Shown piece after piece: positions 45,997 to 56,831 of a DNA stretch of 64,000 nucleotides. Under the pieces are notes generated by a model. The model worked only from the letters and a program-made list of their open reading frames with translations, was not told where the DNA came from and ran no database searches. Position 1 is the first letter of the stretch. Each line of letters starts with the position of its first letter. The DNA comes from Linum tenue. Lineage: Eukaryota; Streptophyta; Magnoliopsida; Malpighiales; Linaceae. A program made the translations under genes and the position numbers. The stretch spans positions 10,166,339-10,230,338 of the forward strand of contig CAMGYJ010000002.1 in assembly GCA_946122785.1 (NCBI GenBank), read 5' to 3'.

Positions 45997-48900
45997 ATGA
46001 GTCGTGAGTGGATAATGCTCAAAGATCATTGGTGTGCTGATTATGAGTTGGGTGTTAATGAGTTCATGGAAGTTGCTTCTAAGCATGTTGATGCAATTGG
46101 TAGGGTTAGATGTCCGTGCAAGAACTGCAATAATCTCTACTTTAAGACATTAGTCCAGGTGCGGGGAGACATATTTAAGCATGGTATGGTCGAGACATAT
46201 AAAACGTGGATCCATCATGGTGAGTCTTATGGTGTTAGTAGTAACGGTGAAAACCCACCGACTGAGTCTGACGATGTTCATAATGAAGAGAGTGGGTTAC
46301 AGACCGACATGTCTGAAATGTTGGGTGATTTTGGTAGGGCGAATGAGTGTCTAACAACCGCTGAACCTTCCCACGGTCCTAATAATAATGGTGCATTGGC
46401 AAGGCTCCTCAAAGATGCCAATTGGCCTCTTTACCCTGATTGTAAAAAATTTTCAAAACTGTCCTATGTTATGAAAATGATGAACATCAAGATACAGACA
46501 AACAGTAGTGATAAAGCATTCAACCAATATCTTGAATTAATCAAGGAAGGTTTACCGAATGGGGAAACACTTCCCACTTCGTTCTATGAGGTGAAGAAGT
46601 ATATGTGTGATCTTGGATTTGGTTACACCATCATCGATGCATGTCCCAATAACTGTGTTCTGTATAGGGGGCAGCTTGAAGCTGCTCGAGAATGTCCAAA
46701 ATGTAAAGAACCTAGGTTTAAATCTGGTAAACAGAAAGATGTTGCCTTAAAGAGAGCTAGATATTTCCCCATTAAGGATAGGTTGCAGCGGTTGTTCACT
46801 ACCAAAGATCTAGCAAAAGATATGCGGTGGCACAAGGATAAACGCGTTGATGATGATATGCTTAGGCATCCAGCTGATGGTAAAACGTGGAAGGATTTTG
46901 ATCGGGATCACCCTTGGTTTGCTGCGGATCCCAGGAATGTCAGACTAGCGCTGCTTAGTGATGGGTTTAACCCATTCGGCAACATGAGCAACATCTACAG
47001 TATGTGGCCTGTTGTCTTAACCCCGTACAACTTACCTCCTTGGTTATGTATGACCGACCCTTTTTTTCCCCTTAGTGTCCTAATTCCTGGTCCCGAATAC
47101 CCCGGGAATAACATTCATGTCTATCTAGAACCCGTTATAGAACAGTTGAATGAGTTGTGGCATGATGGGGTTCTTACATATGATGCTCATGCAAATGAAT
47201 CTTTTCAATTGCGTGCTGCATTGCTGTGGACCATCAATGATTTCCCTGCATATGCCATGCTTTCTGGGTGGAGCACTAGGGGTAAACTGGCCTGCCCAGT
47301 GTGCAACATTGAGACTTGTTCTCAACGTTTGGAATATGGAAGCAAGGAGTGCTACATGGGGCATCGAAGGTGGTTGGACAAAGATCATCGTTGGAGGAGG
47401 AGTAAGAAGTTCAATGGGAAGCCAGAACACAGAAACAAACCTAAGCAATTATCAGGGGAAGAGATACTGCAACAGGTTGAAGCTGCGTTCAGTGGGGATG
47501 TTGCTGTTCATGATGGTGGGAAACGGAAGAGGAGTGCTGCGGAGGACAAGTTCAATTGGAAAACAAGATCTTCCTTTTGGACTTTGCCATACTGGAAGTC
47601 TATTGACTTGCGACATAACATAGATGTCATGCATGTGGAGAAGAACATTAGTGACAATGTTATAGGGACGATGATGAGCATTGATGGGAAAACAAAGGAT
47701 ACGCCAAATGCTCGCATGGATTTAAAACAGATGGGCATTAGGAAGGAATTACATTTAATTCCTGTTGGTGATAGGTTTAAGATGCCACAAGCCTTATACA
47801 CACTAACAGCGCTGCAACGTAGGGAATTCTGTGACTGGTTGAAATCTGTAAAATTTCCCGATGCTTATCCATCAAACATATCCCGGTGTGTGACTACTGA
47901 TGGTAAGTCGGTGACAGGGTTTAAAAGCCACGATCACCACGTATTTATACAACGATTGCTGCCTACTGTTGCTAATGGTTTCTTCACAAAAGAAGTTTAC
48001 ACTATTTTGGCTGAGTTGAGTGGTTTTTTCAGAGAGTTGTGTTCCAAAACAATATCCAAAGCCACTGTCAAAAATTTGGACCACAACATACCTCTAATTT
48101 TGTGTAAGCTTGAGATGTTATACCCTCCATCTTTTTTCGTGGTTATGATGCACCTTCCCGTTCATCTACCCCATGAGGTAGAACTTGGTGGACCGGTACA
48201 GTATAGGTGGATGTATCCCATGGAAAGGTAGCCTTTTTTCTTTACTTTTTCGTTCACACCATACTCTAATTTGTTAACCCACAATGTCCTTAACCTTATT
48301 TTATGGGCTGTTGTTTTTGTGTACTTAGGTTTCTTGGTACCCTTAAAAGTTTTGTTCGAAATAGGGCTAACCCTGAGGGGTCCATTGCTGAAAGATATAT
48401 TGCAAAAGAGTGCTCCGATTTTTGTTCTAGATACTTGGAAGGGTTTGAAACAAGGTCTTCTCGTCCTAACCGTAATGATGACGGGTTTGAAGGTGTTGAG
48501 TCTGAGGGCTTTCGTGTTTTTACCCAACAAGGTAGAACACTAGGAGCTACTCGTTATGACCCGATTTCAGTAGAAGAATTTGAGCAAATTCAATGGTATA
48601 TACTTAATAATTGCGATGAAATTGAAGACATTATCAAGTAAGTACAGTATAACTTTGACTAGTAAATGCAACGTTTTCTTTTACACATCTTTACTCCCCC
48701 ACAACCTAATTCTTATCACTGCACAGCATGCATAAAGATGAGAAGGTTAAAGAGAATCCTAACATTTCCTATCAATCCCTTAAAGCTAACTTTCCGTCTT
48801 GGTTGAAGCAACACGTAAGTTATGGTGGATGAGTGAGTTAACTTTTTTGTTTCATTATAATGACTGATTTCCTTGCTAATCCCTTAGAGCTAACTTTTTT

Positions 48901-49720
48901 TCTTCTGTTCACTACTTCACTGACTGGCTAGGTTACAGAATTGTGTTTGGCTGGTACCCTTAAAGCGCGAGACCATTTACATGTATTAGGGTTAGGGGCA
49001 GACACACGCGTCACTAGGTACAACGGCATCCTCTTTAATGGTGTTCGTTACCAAGTGTTTGACCCAAAACAAACCCATAGGACTCAGAACAGCGGTTTAT
49101 TTGTGGAAGGGGCTCATAATGGAGAGAATATTGACTTCTACGGGGTGCTAGTCGATATATATCAACTTACCTACTGCTATGGTAATCGCGTTTTTGTCTT
49201 CAAATGCGATTGGTGGAATGTAGGAGATGGCAGACATGGGATACGGGAAGATGGGTTCATTACTAGTGTTAATATGGGTAGAAAATGGTATCAAAATGAG
49301 CCATATATATTGGCTGGTCAAGCGAATCAGGTATTTTATATACCCGATATAAAGAATGGTGGTGCTTGGCATATTGTCATCAAGGTTACTCCCCGACACG
49401 TGTATGATGTTCCTGAGAAGGAGGAAGGGAAAATAAATGATCCTGTGTATGCAAGTGAGGCATTTCAGCAAGAAGAGAGTGGTGTTGGCAATGTGATTCA
49501 AGTGCAGGACACGGAGTTGGAAGACCTGAATCGTGCAAACGAGGCTCCCACAATGGTCAGTGAGAGCGTTATTAAAAAAAGGGTTGTTTTACTCGACACA
49601 GAGGATACAATGGAGGTCGAAGAGGACGACACATTAGCTGATTTCGATGATGTTTTGGAGGGAGCAGCAACTGCTAACCCTTTGGAGGAAATCGACAGTG
49701 ACGATGAATATGACAAGTAG
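45997..49720 (+). CDS. CACTA transposase, TNP2-type
   Basis: Four exons: 45997-48227, 48329-48637, 48727-48814 and 48932-49720, giving 1138 residues, all in phase. An N-terminal Transposase-associated domain (residues 1-75, REWIMLKDHWCADYELGVNE, CPCKNCNN) precedes a Transposase_21 catalytic region (FNPFGNMSNIYSMWPV near 324, DFPAYAMLSGWSTRGKLACP near 415, HNIDVMHVEKN near 541). DUF4218 follows (residues about 640-850, ending IIKNMHKDEK), then DUF4216 (TRVTRYNGILFNGVRYQVF) and an acidic tail. The enzyme cuts the CACTA ends. No stop or frameshift was found, so it could be active. Long 5' leader sequence with a repeated CATGCTGTTTGGGTTTAACT block (45630, 45779) lies upstream. Confidence 0.93.
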
Positions 49721-49831
49721 CGAGTGCAAGAAAAAATACTCATTCCCCCCTTAAACCAAGTACAGAAGGATTTGAGTTTGGATTTAATTATATTGTTTTA
49801 CAAAGTATATGAAATTTGGGTTAATAAACTC

Positions 49832-50003
49832 TGCATTTAATTACTCTACATCTTTGTTGAGTTTATACGTTTATAAGTGTTTGTGAATTTGCTGATGGTT
49901 TAACTCTGTTTGGACTGTGCATTTAATTACTCTACATCTTTGTTGAGTTTATACATTTATAAGTGGTTGTGAATTTGCTGATGGTTTAACTCTGTTTGGA
50001 CTG
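49832..50003 (+). repeat. 86-bp tandem duplication between the two CACTA genes
   Basis: Units 49832-49917 and 49918-50003 are nearly identical. They end just before the second gene's start codon at 50013 and may carry its promoter or leader. Confidence 0.85.
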
Positions 50004-50012
50004 TGAGCAGAA

Positions 50013-52076
50013 ATGCCACCGAGGCCTGAAAAGAAAGCAAGGACTGGGAAGCAGCCGATGATGGTCTATGAACGAGTGACCAGATCCCATCCAGCGAGGA
50101 GTGTAGAGAATGCAGGGAGCTCGTGCATGGGTCCACTGAGGTCTCCGATAAAAAAATGCAGGTCTCCGAGGGGTAAAGGGAGGTCTAAGAGGGGTGAAGG
50201 GGTGTCTCTGAGGGATGGAGGGAGGTCTCCGAGGGCTGAAGGGAGGTCTCCGAGGGCTGAAGGGGGGTCTCCGAGAGCTGAAACGGTCTCTCCGAGGGGT
50301 GAAGAGCGGGTGTCTCCGAGGGTTCCAAGGAGGACTACTGAACCTATTGAGGAGATTGACGAGAATGCAGATAATACTGCCACATCCATGCCTGAACAAC
50401 CGGAGAAGACAGGTGCGTGTTATCCTAACTTTTCTTTTGTCACTTGAGAAACATGGATTATCACATTTCTATTACAGTTTTGGATGATTATAATTTGACC
50501 TACATCCATAGGTGGCCGAAAGAGGGGGCTGACCAAAGGTGTTCAAGTGATGGCACGAACCACCGGGGGGAGTAGGATCGATGGAGTATTCCTGCAGGAG
50601 AACAGCCACGCAATTGTGGGCCCTAACCAGAAGTTGCTGAACACAGAAGTTGGTGTCGTTGCTCGTATGATGGCTCCCATAAGGAAGTACTATTGGACTG
50701 AGTTGACTGATGAAGACAAACACCCTATGTTTGTGAAACTAGAGGTACGGTAATCTGTCTTTGTTAATTTAAAATTATCAATTGCATAGTCTGAATGCAT
50801 GGAATTTGATGAAATTGCAGAGCGAGTTTGCATTTGCCTCAGCTACTGAAGAGGTGAGGAAGGCTTTAGATAAGAAACTCCACAAACGCTTCTTGAACTA
50901 CAAGTACACCTGTCATAAACACTACAAGGAACAGGAAGACCCCACCAAAGCTCGTCTGAACCCTCCAGAAGGAGTGAAACAGGAAGACTGGGAGGCCCTC
51001 TGTGAGCACTTTGAGAGTGATCGATTCAAGGTAAAACTTGCCGTGTTTGGATATTTGATGACACTTGTACAAGATGAGAGCTTAGCACACATTTCTGTTT
51101 GCAGGGGCGGAGCACAAATAACATACAAAACAAGGCTAAGCAGCAGTATGCTCACACTACTGGGGCAAAATCCCACGACCAGAGAGTGTATGAAATGGTA
51201 AAGCATTAAGTTTTATTTACATCTTTGTACAACAACAAATCTGAATTTGACCAGATGACCATAAACTAGGGGTAAACAGGCCACTTACCACACCTTTACC
51301 ATGTTTGAACATTTGAACTATCATGTATAGGAGCAAAAGAAGCTGGCTGCACAAGCAGCTCAAACGGAGCAGGTAGATGACCAGGATGCTGAGGATGATG
51401 ATGCGGTGCCCGTTGACATTGAGCTGTATGCCAACACGCACAAGAAGGCAAGTGATGGTACTTGGGTGAGCGAGGAACCGAAAGCGAATTATGTAAGCCC
51501 TTCTGCTCCTCTTATATTGTGTACCTAGTCCACGCACATGAATGGATATTCGATGTATAGTTATTGTAATAGGTTGATTGAATTAAGAGGGAACAATTAT
51601 TACTGTGGTCTGGTTTATTATGCGCCTCCTGTTACTGTGGTGTGACTTTTATTTTGCTTTGCATCTTGTTGTGGCCTGTATATTTGGGTGGTGACTTTTA
51701 TTTTGGTGCAATATAGGAGGCGATGCTGGCCCTCCATGCCCAAGCAAAGGCAGATGGGAATCCACTGCTGGGTCGTGACATCGTTCAGAAAGTCTTGCAG
51801 AGGAAGCTCAAGTATGGACCTAAAGAAGCAGTGAGGAAGTCGGCAAGAGAAGTTCAGCTGGAAGCAGATCTGGCAGCAGCAAAAGCAGAGGCGGAAAGTA
51901 AGACCAAGGAGTTGGAGGCCAAGCTGGTAGAGCAGGATGAGAAGATTAAAGCTCGGGATGAGGAGATTGAAAAACATAAAGTAGAGCTTGATCTGCAACA
52001 TGAACGTTTGGCTAACCAAGGGAAAAAGATGGAACAAATGCGCTTGGCACAAGAGAAGATGCAAAAGAGTATGTAA
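50013..52076 (+). CDS. CACTA second protein, Ptta/En/Spm family (TNPA-like role)
   Basis: Six exons: 50013-50412, 50512-50744, 50821-51030, 51105-51197, 51331-51492 and 51717-52076, giving 485 residues in phase throughout. Residues about 45-110 are a minisatellite-coded run of RSPRAE/GSPRAE-type repeats. The conserved Transposase_24/Ptta core follows (GRKRGLTKGVQVMARTT, WTELTDEDKHPMF, KRFLNYKYTCHKHYK, NNIQNKAKQQYAHTTGAKSH). The C-terminus is a long Glu/Lys/Ala coiled coil. Related proteins bind the sub-terminal TGACAAA-like repeats and assist excision; I infer that here. No defects seen. Confidence 0.88.
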
Positions 52077-52499
52077 TCCGTCCTCGCCAAACTCAGCAGG
52101 AAATGATTGCACCAGGTACATAGCTATTATTGAATGCATGAATTTCATATACAGAACTTAGTCAATCTGTTAGGAACAATTATGCACGAATGTGAAGTCT
52201 CAATCTAGCTTCTTCTCAAATTGCAATTGCAGGTGTGGACGCATCCCTGCACGACCGTGTGTTCATATGACTTGAGGAGGTTGCGTCTTAGCGAATGTTT
52301 TCCTGAACGGAATTATTTATAAGTAGTTGTCGGCTGCAAACCCATTTTGGACAATATGGTTGTGTCGAACAGAATGTAGGAGTGTGTGATGTGATGCAGG
52401 AATATTATCTATTTTGCGTCTTTGTAAGCTGGGAGCTAGGACCCTGAATATTCAGCGTTTTCTAAATGAATGTGACTGTCGGCTTGTTTTATGACATAT

Positions 52500-53050
52500 T
52501 TTATGTGTATTTCGCTTGTCACATTTACTGCTTACAGGAACGAACAAATTATGACAATGTTCCATTATCAGTTTATGTTTTAAATATGACAAACAATTCA
52601 GTATCCTGACATATATATTGTCAGATAAATGGTATTACGACAAAGCATATCCATATTATGACAAACTGGACCGTCACTGAATACATAAAATATGACAAAA
52701 TTATTTTATCATATGTGATTTCTAAGGGCACGTGCCCTACAGCTTAAAGTGACGAATGTGAATGACAAACAGTTCCCTCATAATATCTCGTTTAGTCAGT
52801 TGGTTGTATTAAAGTGTGACAAAATAAACAGTCTAATGTGACAAGATCTTTCGTCATGGTAGGACAACATATTATGACAACGATATATTGTCAAGTTGGC
52901 CGAACAATATTATGACAACCGAAAAATTAAACTTTGTCACATTAGACCTAATACGACGGAGCAAAGCTGATAAAGCCTTTTTGTCATAACACTTGTCACA
53001 TTAGACAAAAAGTGACAAAATGGCACACTAAAATGACAAATTGGGTGCGT
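52500..53050. repeat. Right sub-terminal repeats of the CACTA element
   Basis: Dense TGACAAA/TTTGTCA motifs in both orientations, mirroring the left end. Confidence 0.75.
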
Positions 53051-53104
53051 CACAAAATACCTAATTTCTTGTAGTGAGTAATAGTCTACTCTCTACTGTA
53101 TTAG

Positions 53105-53355
53105 GAAAATGTTTCAGCTGTAAAATTTACATCATGAAAAAGTTTAGTTCATGCGATCATAATGATCTAGGTTTTACAGAAAATCATGGAGGCATATGAG
53201 GAAGACAGTAAGCAAATAACAACCACAGATATTACGTACTTTGACAAATTTAATGAGGGGATAGTAGAATATTAACAAAAGACTACGCTATGAAAATGTT
53301 TCAATTTCAAAATTCACATTACGCAAAAAAAAGTGTAGTTCATGTGATCATAATA
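53105..53355. repeat. Degenerate direct repeat beside the CACTA element
   Basis: GAAAATGTTTCA...AGTTCATGCGATCATAAT at about 53105 recurs at about 53290 with substitutions. Origin unknown; non-coding. Confidence 0.5.
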
Positions 53356-53744
53356 AAATAAAATACCCGCCTAGTATGCCTTTGTATCAGGTTGAGTGTC
53401 CATGGAAAGCTATCTCTCGAAGATATCGACTAATAGACACTTCAGCACCAACTCAGCATTCAAAGCTATCTCTCGAAGACAAACGACGCATCCACCACCA
53501 TTCTGGCAAAGGAACTGGAAAATTCATTGTTCAGAACGTGTCAGATTTTTCATTTGGTTGGCGGTGAAGGAGAAACTGTCTACCAAGTACCAACAGCATA
53601 CGCAAGTATAGACAACTTACCATGGATGACAAATGGCCTCTATGCAACGAAGGAATAGAGACGAATATGCATTGCCTAGAGACTGCCCAACAACACATAA
53701 AATCTGGAAAAAGGTGATTCCTGTCCAAAATCAGCCCCCCCCCC

Positions 53745-54170
53745 CGATAGAACTCAAGTAGAGCTCTACCAGCGTTTTAGGGATTAGGATCAACTAGGGA
53801 TTGATCCGGGTGAAGGAAAAGGACAAGGAATGGGGATTGGAGATTTTTGGAATAGTAAGAGGGAAGGGGAAAGGCGGCTGGTCGCCTGCCAAGAAGAAGA
53901 AGGAAGGGGTTGGGGGAAGTGCTGCGCGCAGCAGGGAAGGGAGAAGGGAAAGTGGGGTCGGCAGAGGGGAAAGGAGGAAGAATGAAATTAAGAATTGTAG
54001 GTTTATGATTAATTCTTTTCTTAACCCTAACTCTAGCTTACAATAGTTTATATAGAAATGACTAATTTCCTACTACTACCCCATCTATCAATTATTCCCG
54101 AATAGTCCTCATAATCCGAATAATAATAAACCGACAATTAATCAAGTACCCAAAATACAAGTTTCTATCA
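53745..54170 (-). repeat. 3' LTR of the gag-only element
   Basis: On the minus strand it runs TGATAGAAACTTG (54170) to TTCTATC (53746), with the last base changed to G (C on the plus strand). A TATATAAA box lies at 54054-54047 on the minus strand. Confidence 0.9.
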
Positions 54171-54223
54171 TCCCCGCTTCCTTCGAAAATCAACCTTGTC
54201 CCCAAGGTTGATCCTCCAGCTCA

Positions 54224-55543
54224 CTAGGTCTCCTCTTCATCATTTCCGGCATCCTCAGCATAGTCTTCTGCGTCATCCTCCCATCGTCCCACTAGCATCA
54301 TCAAATCTTCCTTGGGGCACTGATGCCCAATGGTGAATCGGCCATCACACTTGAAGCACTTGCCTTCACGCCTCTTCTGCTCAATCTCGGCTGGTGACAG
54401 TCGCGCGAAGCCCTTAGGTATGGCCCGCGGCCCCATCCTGGCTACCGGAGCGGGGCCTCCACTGCCAGTGTTAGCCCCGGTCGGCCCTACCCCCGCCGCT
54501 CCTCCCGCGCCTCCACTACTCCCACTGCTCCCTCCCCCTCCGCTTGACTTCGGGAAACGGCCAATGGCGCTCCTCCAACTGGCGAGCTCTTCCTCCTTGT
54601 GACCTGCAAGTCGGAAAGCCGTCTTCAGGGAATCAGGCTCGAACACCCGGACTGCCGCCGCTATCTCGGGCTTAAGACCCGCCATGCACAACCCCACCAA
54701 GGTGTCCTCTGAGACTCCCTTACACTGGTTCCCCAACTTGAAAAACTCTGCACGGTATTCAGCCACCGTGCCGGTCTGCTTCAATTTTGCCAACTGCTCG
54801 GGCGCCCACCCATCTGACTTCCCAAACTGATAACGGAGCTCTTCCTGAAACATAGGCCAGGTGATCGAGGTGGCTGCAGCGGCGTAGGACCGTTCCATCC
54901 ACTCCCACCACTGGAGCGCATCTCCCTCCAGATAAAACGACGCCAGATAGGCCTTCCTCTCCTCCGGGACCGGATGATTTCTAAACCATCTCTCTACTGC
55001 ATACAACCAAAGACCTGCATCCTCTTGCCCATTGAATTTGGGAAACTCAATGGTCGGAGGCTTAGCTCGAAAAACCACTCCATCCATTCCCTCATAATTC
55101 ATGTAGTGGGACCCATACCTGTCATTCCCCGGAGTTCTCCAAGGCTGCCCAAAAGAAGAGCCCGGCATCCGGTTCGGATTCTCAGGGCCATAGTCACCCG
55201 GATAGTTGCCCTGCAGGTTTGGGTACCCTCCTGGCGCGTGAGGCGCCCCGTACGGAATCTCCCAGCTGGTTGGTTCCCGGTAGTCCACCCTCCTGTACTG
55301 CTGGGCCATCGGACTCGGGCGATGCCCGGTTCGACCCACTTCCGGACGACCCATCCCGGTCCGGCCCGGCCCGGTTCGGCTCACCTTGGTTCGGTCAGCG
55401 TCGGTCCGACCGATCCTGGCTCGACCAGACTCGGTCGACCCCCTTCGGTCCGCCCCATGGGGGCCGCCCCTGGTCGCCCAACCGGTTCTGTGGGCCTCCT
55501 CGGCCCATTCGGCCCCCTCTGATCCACCTCCGGTTCGGCCCAC
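54224..55543 (-). CDS. Retrotransposon Gag, C-terminal ORF
   Basis: Minus-strand 439-codon frame. RAKPPTIEFPKFNGQEDAGL opens the Retrotrans_gag (Ty3/gypsy-type) domain. FYLEGDALQWWEWMER and AEYRAEFFKLGNQCKGVSE, typical of the capsid fold, follow. A Gly/Ser linker leads to a single C-terminal knuckle, CFKCDGRFTIGHQC, and an acidic end. The first about 55 codons are Arg/Gly-rich sequence overlapping the upstream ORF in another frame, so the natural product was probably one protein joined within 55381-55543. Gag would form particles; no enzyme is encoded downstream. Confidence 0.8.
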   Translation of the reverse strand: MGRTGGGSEGAEWAEEAHRTGWATRGGPHGADRRGSTESGRARIGRTDADRTKVSRTGPGRTGMGRPEVGRTGHRPSPMAQQYRRVDYREPTSWEIPYGAPHAPGGYPNLQGNYPGDYGPENPNRMPGSSFGQPWRTPGNDRYGSHYMNYEGMDGVVFRAKPPTIEFPKFNGQEDAGLWLYAVERWFRNHPVPEERKAYLASFYLEGDALQWWEWMERSYAAAATSITWPMFQEELRYQFGKSDGWAPEQLAKLKQTGTVAEYRAEFFKLGNQCKGVSEDTLVGLCMAGLKPEIAAAVRVFEPDSLKTAFRLAGHKEEELASWRSAIGRFPKSSGGGGSSGSSGGAGGAAGVGPTGANTGSGGPAPVARMGPRAIPKGFARLSPAEIEQKRREGKCFKCDGRFTIGHQCPKEDLMMLVGRWEDDAEDYAEDAGNDEEET

Positions 55544-56349
55544 TTGGCCTGTCGGTCTGTCAGGCTAAGTTCGTCATACTCGGGCCCATCCTCTAGATCC
55601 AACCACCCCAATCCGTTATGGATCTTCGTGTATTGGCCCATCAGCTCCGGCCCACTGTTCGTAGGAGGCCCGTCTACGTCATAACCGGCCATCTTGGCCT
55701 TTCCTTTCCGGGCCGCAATCTCTTGGGCCGTAGGCGTCGGTAGCAGACCCGGGCCCACACCTAGCCCTACCTGCATTGGCCCTGTCCCCGCTCCGCCTCC
55801 GCCGGTCCCCGGCCCGCCCTCGGCCGTCGCCCGCCCGACCGGCGCCTTCTCCGCTGTCTCGAGCCCCGGCGCCGCCACTCCTCCTTCGGCGGCCGTGCCG
55901 CCTCCACCTGCCGGGGCTTCCGCCGCCGAGCCCTCGCCGCAGGATCCGCCCGCCCCGACACCCGCCAGCGAGCCCGCGCCCCCGGTGGTGCCGCCGCCGC
56001 CTCCTCCTGCTCGCCCCAAGGCCTCAGCCACCATCGCCTTCAGCTCACCAATGGCGAGCCACATCCTCTGCGACTCCGCCTCCCGGGCTCGCGCTTCTGC
56101 CTCCCGAGCTCGTTCGCCCTTCAGTCGGGATCGACGCTCCTGCTCCATGGCCTCCGCCATTTTGGTCATCTCAGTGCGGAGCTCTTCTCCTAGCGTCTCA
56201 TCCACCATCTCTCCATCCCGCAGAACCGGGACCTCACTACCGCCCTCACCAGCCGTCGGCAGTCCCGACGTGGCCCCGATCGCGGCTTTTTCCTGTGCTG
56301 CCACCTTGGCGGCCTTCTCAGCTGCTTGCATTGATTTCGTCGACACCAT
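55381..56349 (-). CDS. Retrotransposon Gag, N-terminal ORF
   Basis: From ATG at 56349 (MVSTKSMQAAEKAAK), the minus-strand frame encodes an Ala/Glu coiled coil (EMTKMAEAMEQERRSRLKGE, residues about 60-110), then Gly/Ala/Pro-rich low complexity and DELSLTDRQAKWAEP before stopping at 55381. It overlaps the Gag core ORF by 163 bases in a different frame. Either a small indel in the GC-rich overlap broke a single Gag, or frameshifting is used. GC content is far above that of neighbouring DNA. Confidence 0.7.
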   Translation of the reverse strand: MVSTKSMQAAEKAAKVAAQEKAAIGATSGLPTAGEGGSEVPVLRDGEMVDETLGEELRTEMTKMAEAMEQERRSRLKGERAREAEARAREAESQRMWLAIGELKAMVAEALGRAGGGGGGTTGGAGSLAGVGAGGSCGEGSAAEAPAGGGGTAAEGGVAAPGLETAEKAPVGRATAEGGPGTGGGGAGTGPMQVGLGVGPGLLPTPTAQEIAARKGKAKMAGYDVDGPPTNSGPELMGQYTKIHNGLGWLDLEDGPEYDELSLTDRQAKWAEPEVDQRGPNGPRRPTEPVGRPGAAPMGRTEGGRPSLVEPGSVGPTLTEPR

Positions 56350-56390
56350 CGCGCTCGTCGTTATTCGTTTGCTCCGGAACCCAAGAACGG

Positions 56391-56403
56391 GGCTCTGATA
56401 CCA
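56391..56403 (-). promoter_or_regulatory. Primer-binding site of the gag-only element
   Basis: TGGTATCAGAGCC on the minus strand lies two bases inside the 5' LTR and matches the initiator Met-tRNA end. Confidence 0.9.
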
Positions 56404-56405
56404 AA

Positions 56406-56831
56406 TGATAGAACTCAAGTAGAGCTCTACCAGCGTTTTAGGGATTAGGATCAACTAGGGATTGATCCGGGTGAAGGAAAAGGACAAGGAATTGGGATTG
56501 GGGATTTTTGGAATAGTAAGAGGGAAGGGGAAAGGCGGCTGGTCGCCTGCCAAGAAGAAGAAGGAAGGGGTTGGGGGAAGTGCTGCGCGCAGCAGGGAAG
56601 GGAGAAGGGAAAGTGGGGTCGGCAGAGGGGAAAGGAGGAAGAATGAAATTAAGAATTGTAGGTTTATGATTAATTCTTTTCTTAACCCTAACTCTAGCTT
56701 ACAATAGTTTATATAGAAATGACTAATTTCCTACTACTACCCCATCTATCAATTATTCCCGAATAGTCCTCATAATCCGAATAATAATAAACCGATAATT
56801 AATCAAGTACCCAAAATACAAGTTTCTATCA
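56406..56831 (-). repeat. 5' LTR of the gag-only element
   Basis: 426 bp, TGATAGAAACTTG to GAGTTCTATCA on the minus strand, nearly identical to the copy at 53745-54170. Confidence 0.92.

Larger units (their letters stand above)
44596..53076 (+). mobile_element. CACTA (En/Spm-type) transposon, 8481 bp, complete
   Basis: Termini CACTACATGAAATT (44596) and AATTTCTTGTAGTG (ends 53076) are CACTA inverted repeats differing at one base. The 3-bp duplication AGT flanks both sides (44593-44595, 53077-53079). TGACAAA/TTTGTCA motifs are repeated through both sub-terminal regions. It contains a TNP2-type transposase gene and a second Ptta/En/Spm gene, both with open frames and plausible splicing. It is inserted 198 bp upstream of the F-box gene's ATG. 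Confidence 0.97.
53745..56831 (-). mobile_element. Gag-only LTR retrotransposon (TR-GAG type), 3087 bp
   Basis: Two 426-bp LTRs (56831-56406 as 5' LTR, 54170-53745 as 3' LTR) read on the minus strand. A Met-tRNA primer-binding site lies at 56403-56391 and a purine-rich GAAGGAAGCGGGGA tract precedes the 3' LTR. The 2235-bp interior holds only Gag sequence, with no protease, integrase or reverse transcriptase. LTRs differ at three internal bases. It sits in a poly-C tract, so the TSD (C-run) cannot be defined exactly. The structure fits non-autonomous TR-GAG elements that rely on another element's Pol. Confidence 0.85.

Noticed and set aside
50146..50335. CRISPR-like regular repeat array
   Set aside because: Repeats are contiguous without spacers, lie in a plant transposon exon and keep the reading frame.
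53801..54046. 81-codon ORF, repeated at 56462-56707
   Set aside because: Both copies lie inside the LTRs of the gag-only element; the duplication reflects the LTRs, not a gene pair.
55694..56408. Long plus-strand Pro/Ala/Ser-rich reading frames
   Set aside because: They are antisense shadows of the GC-rich gag ORF and have no family motifs.
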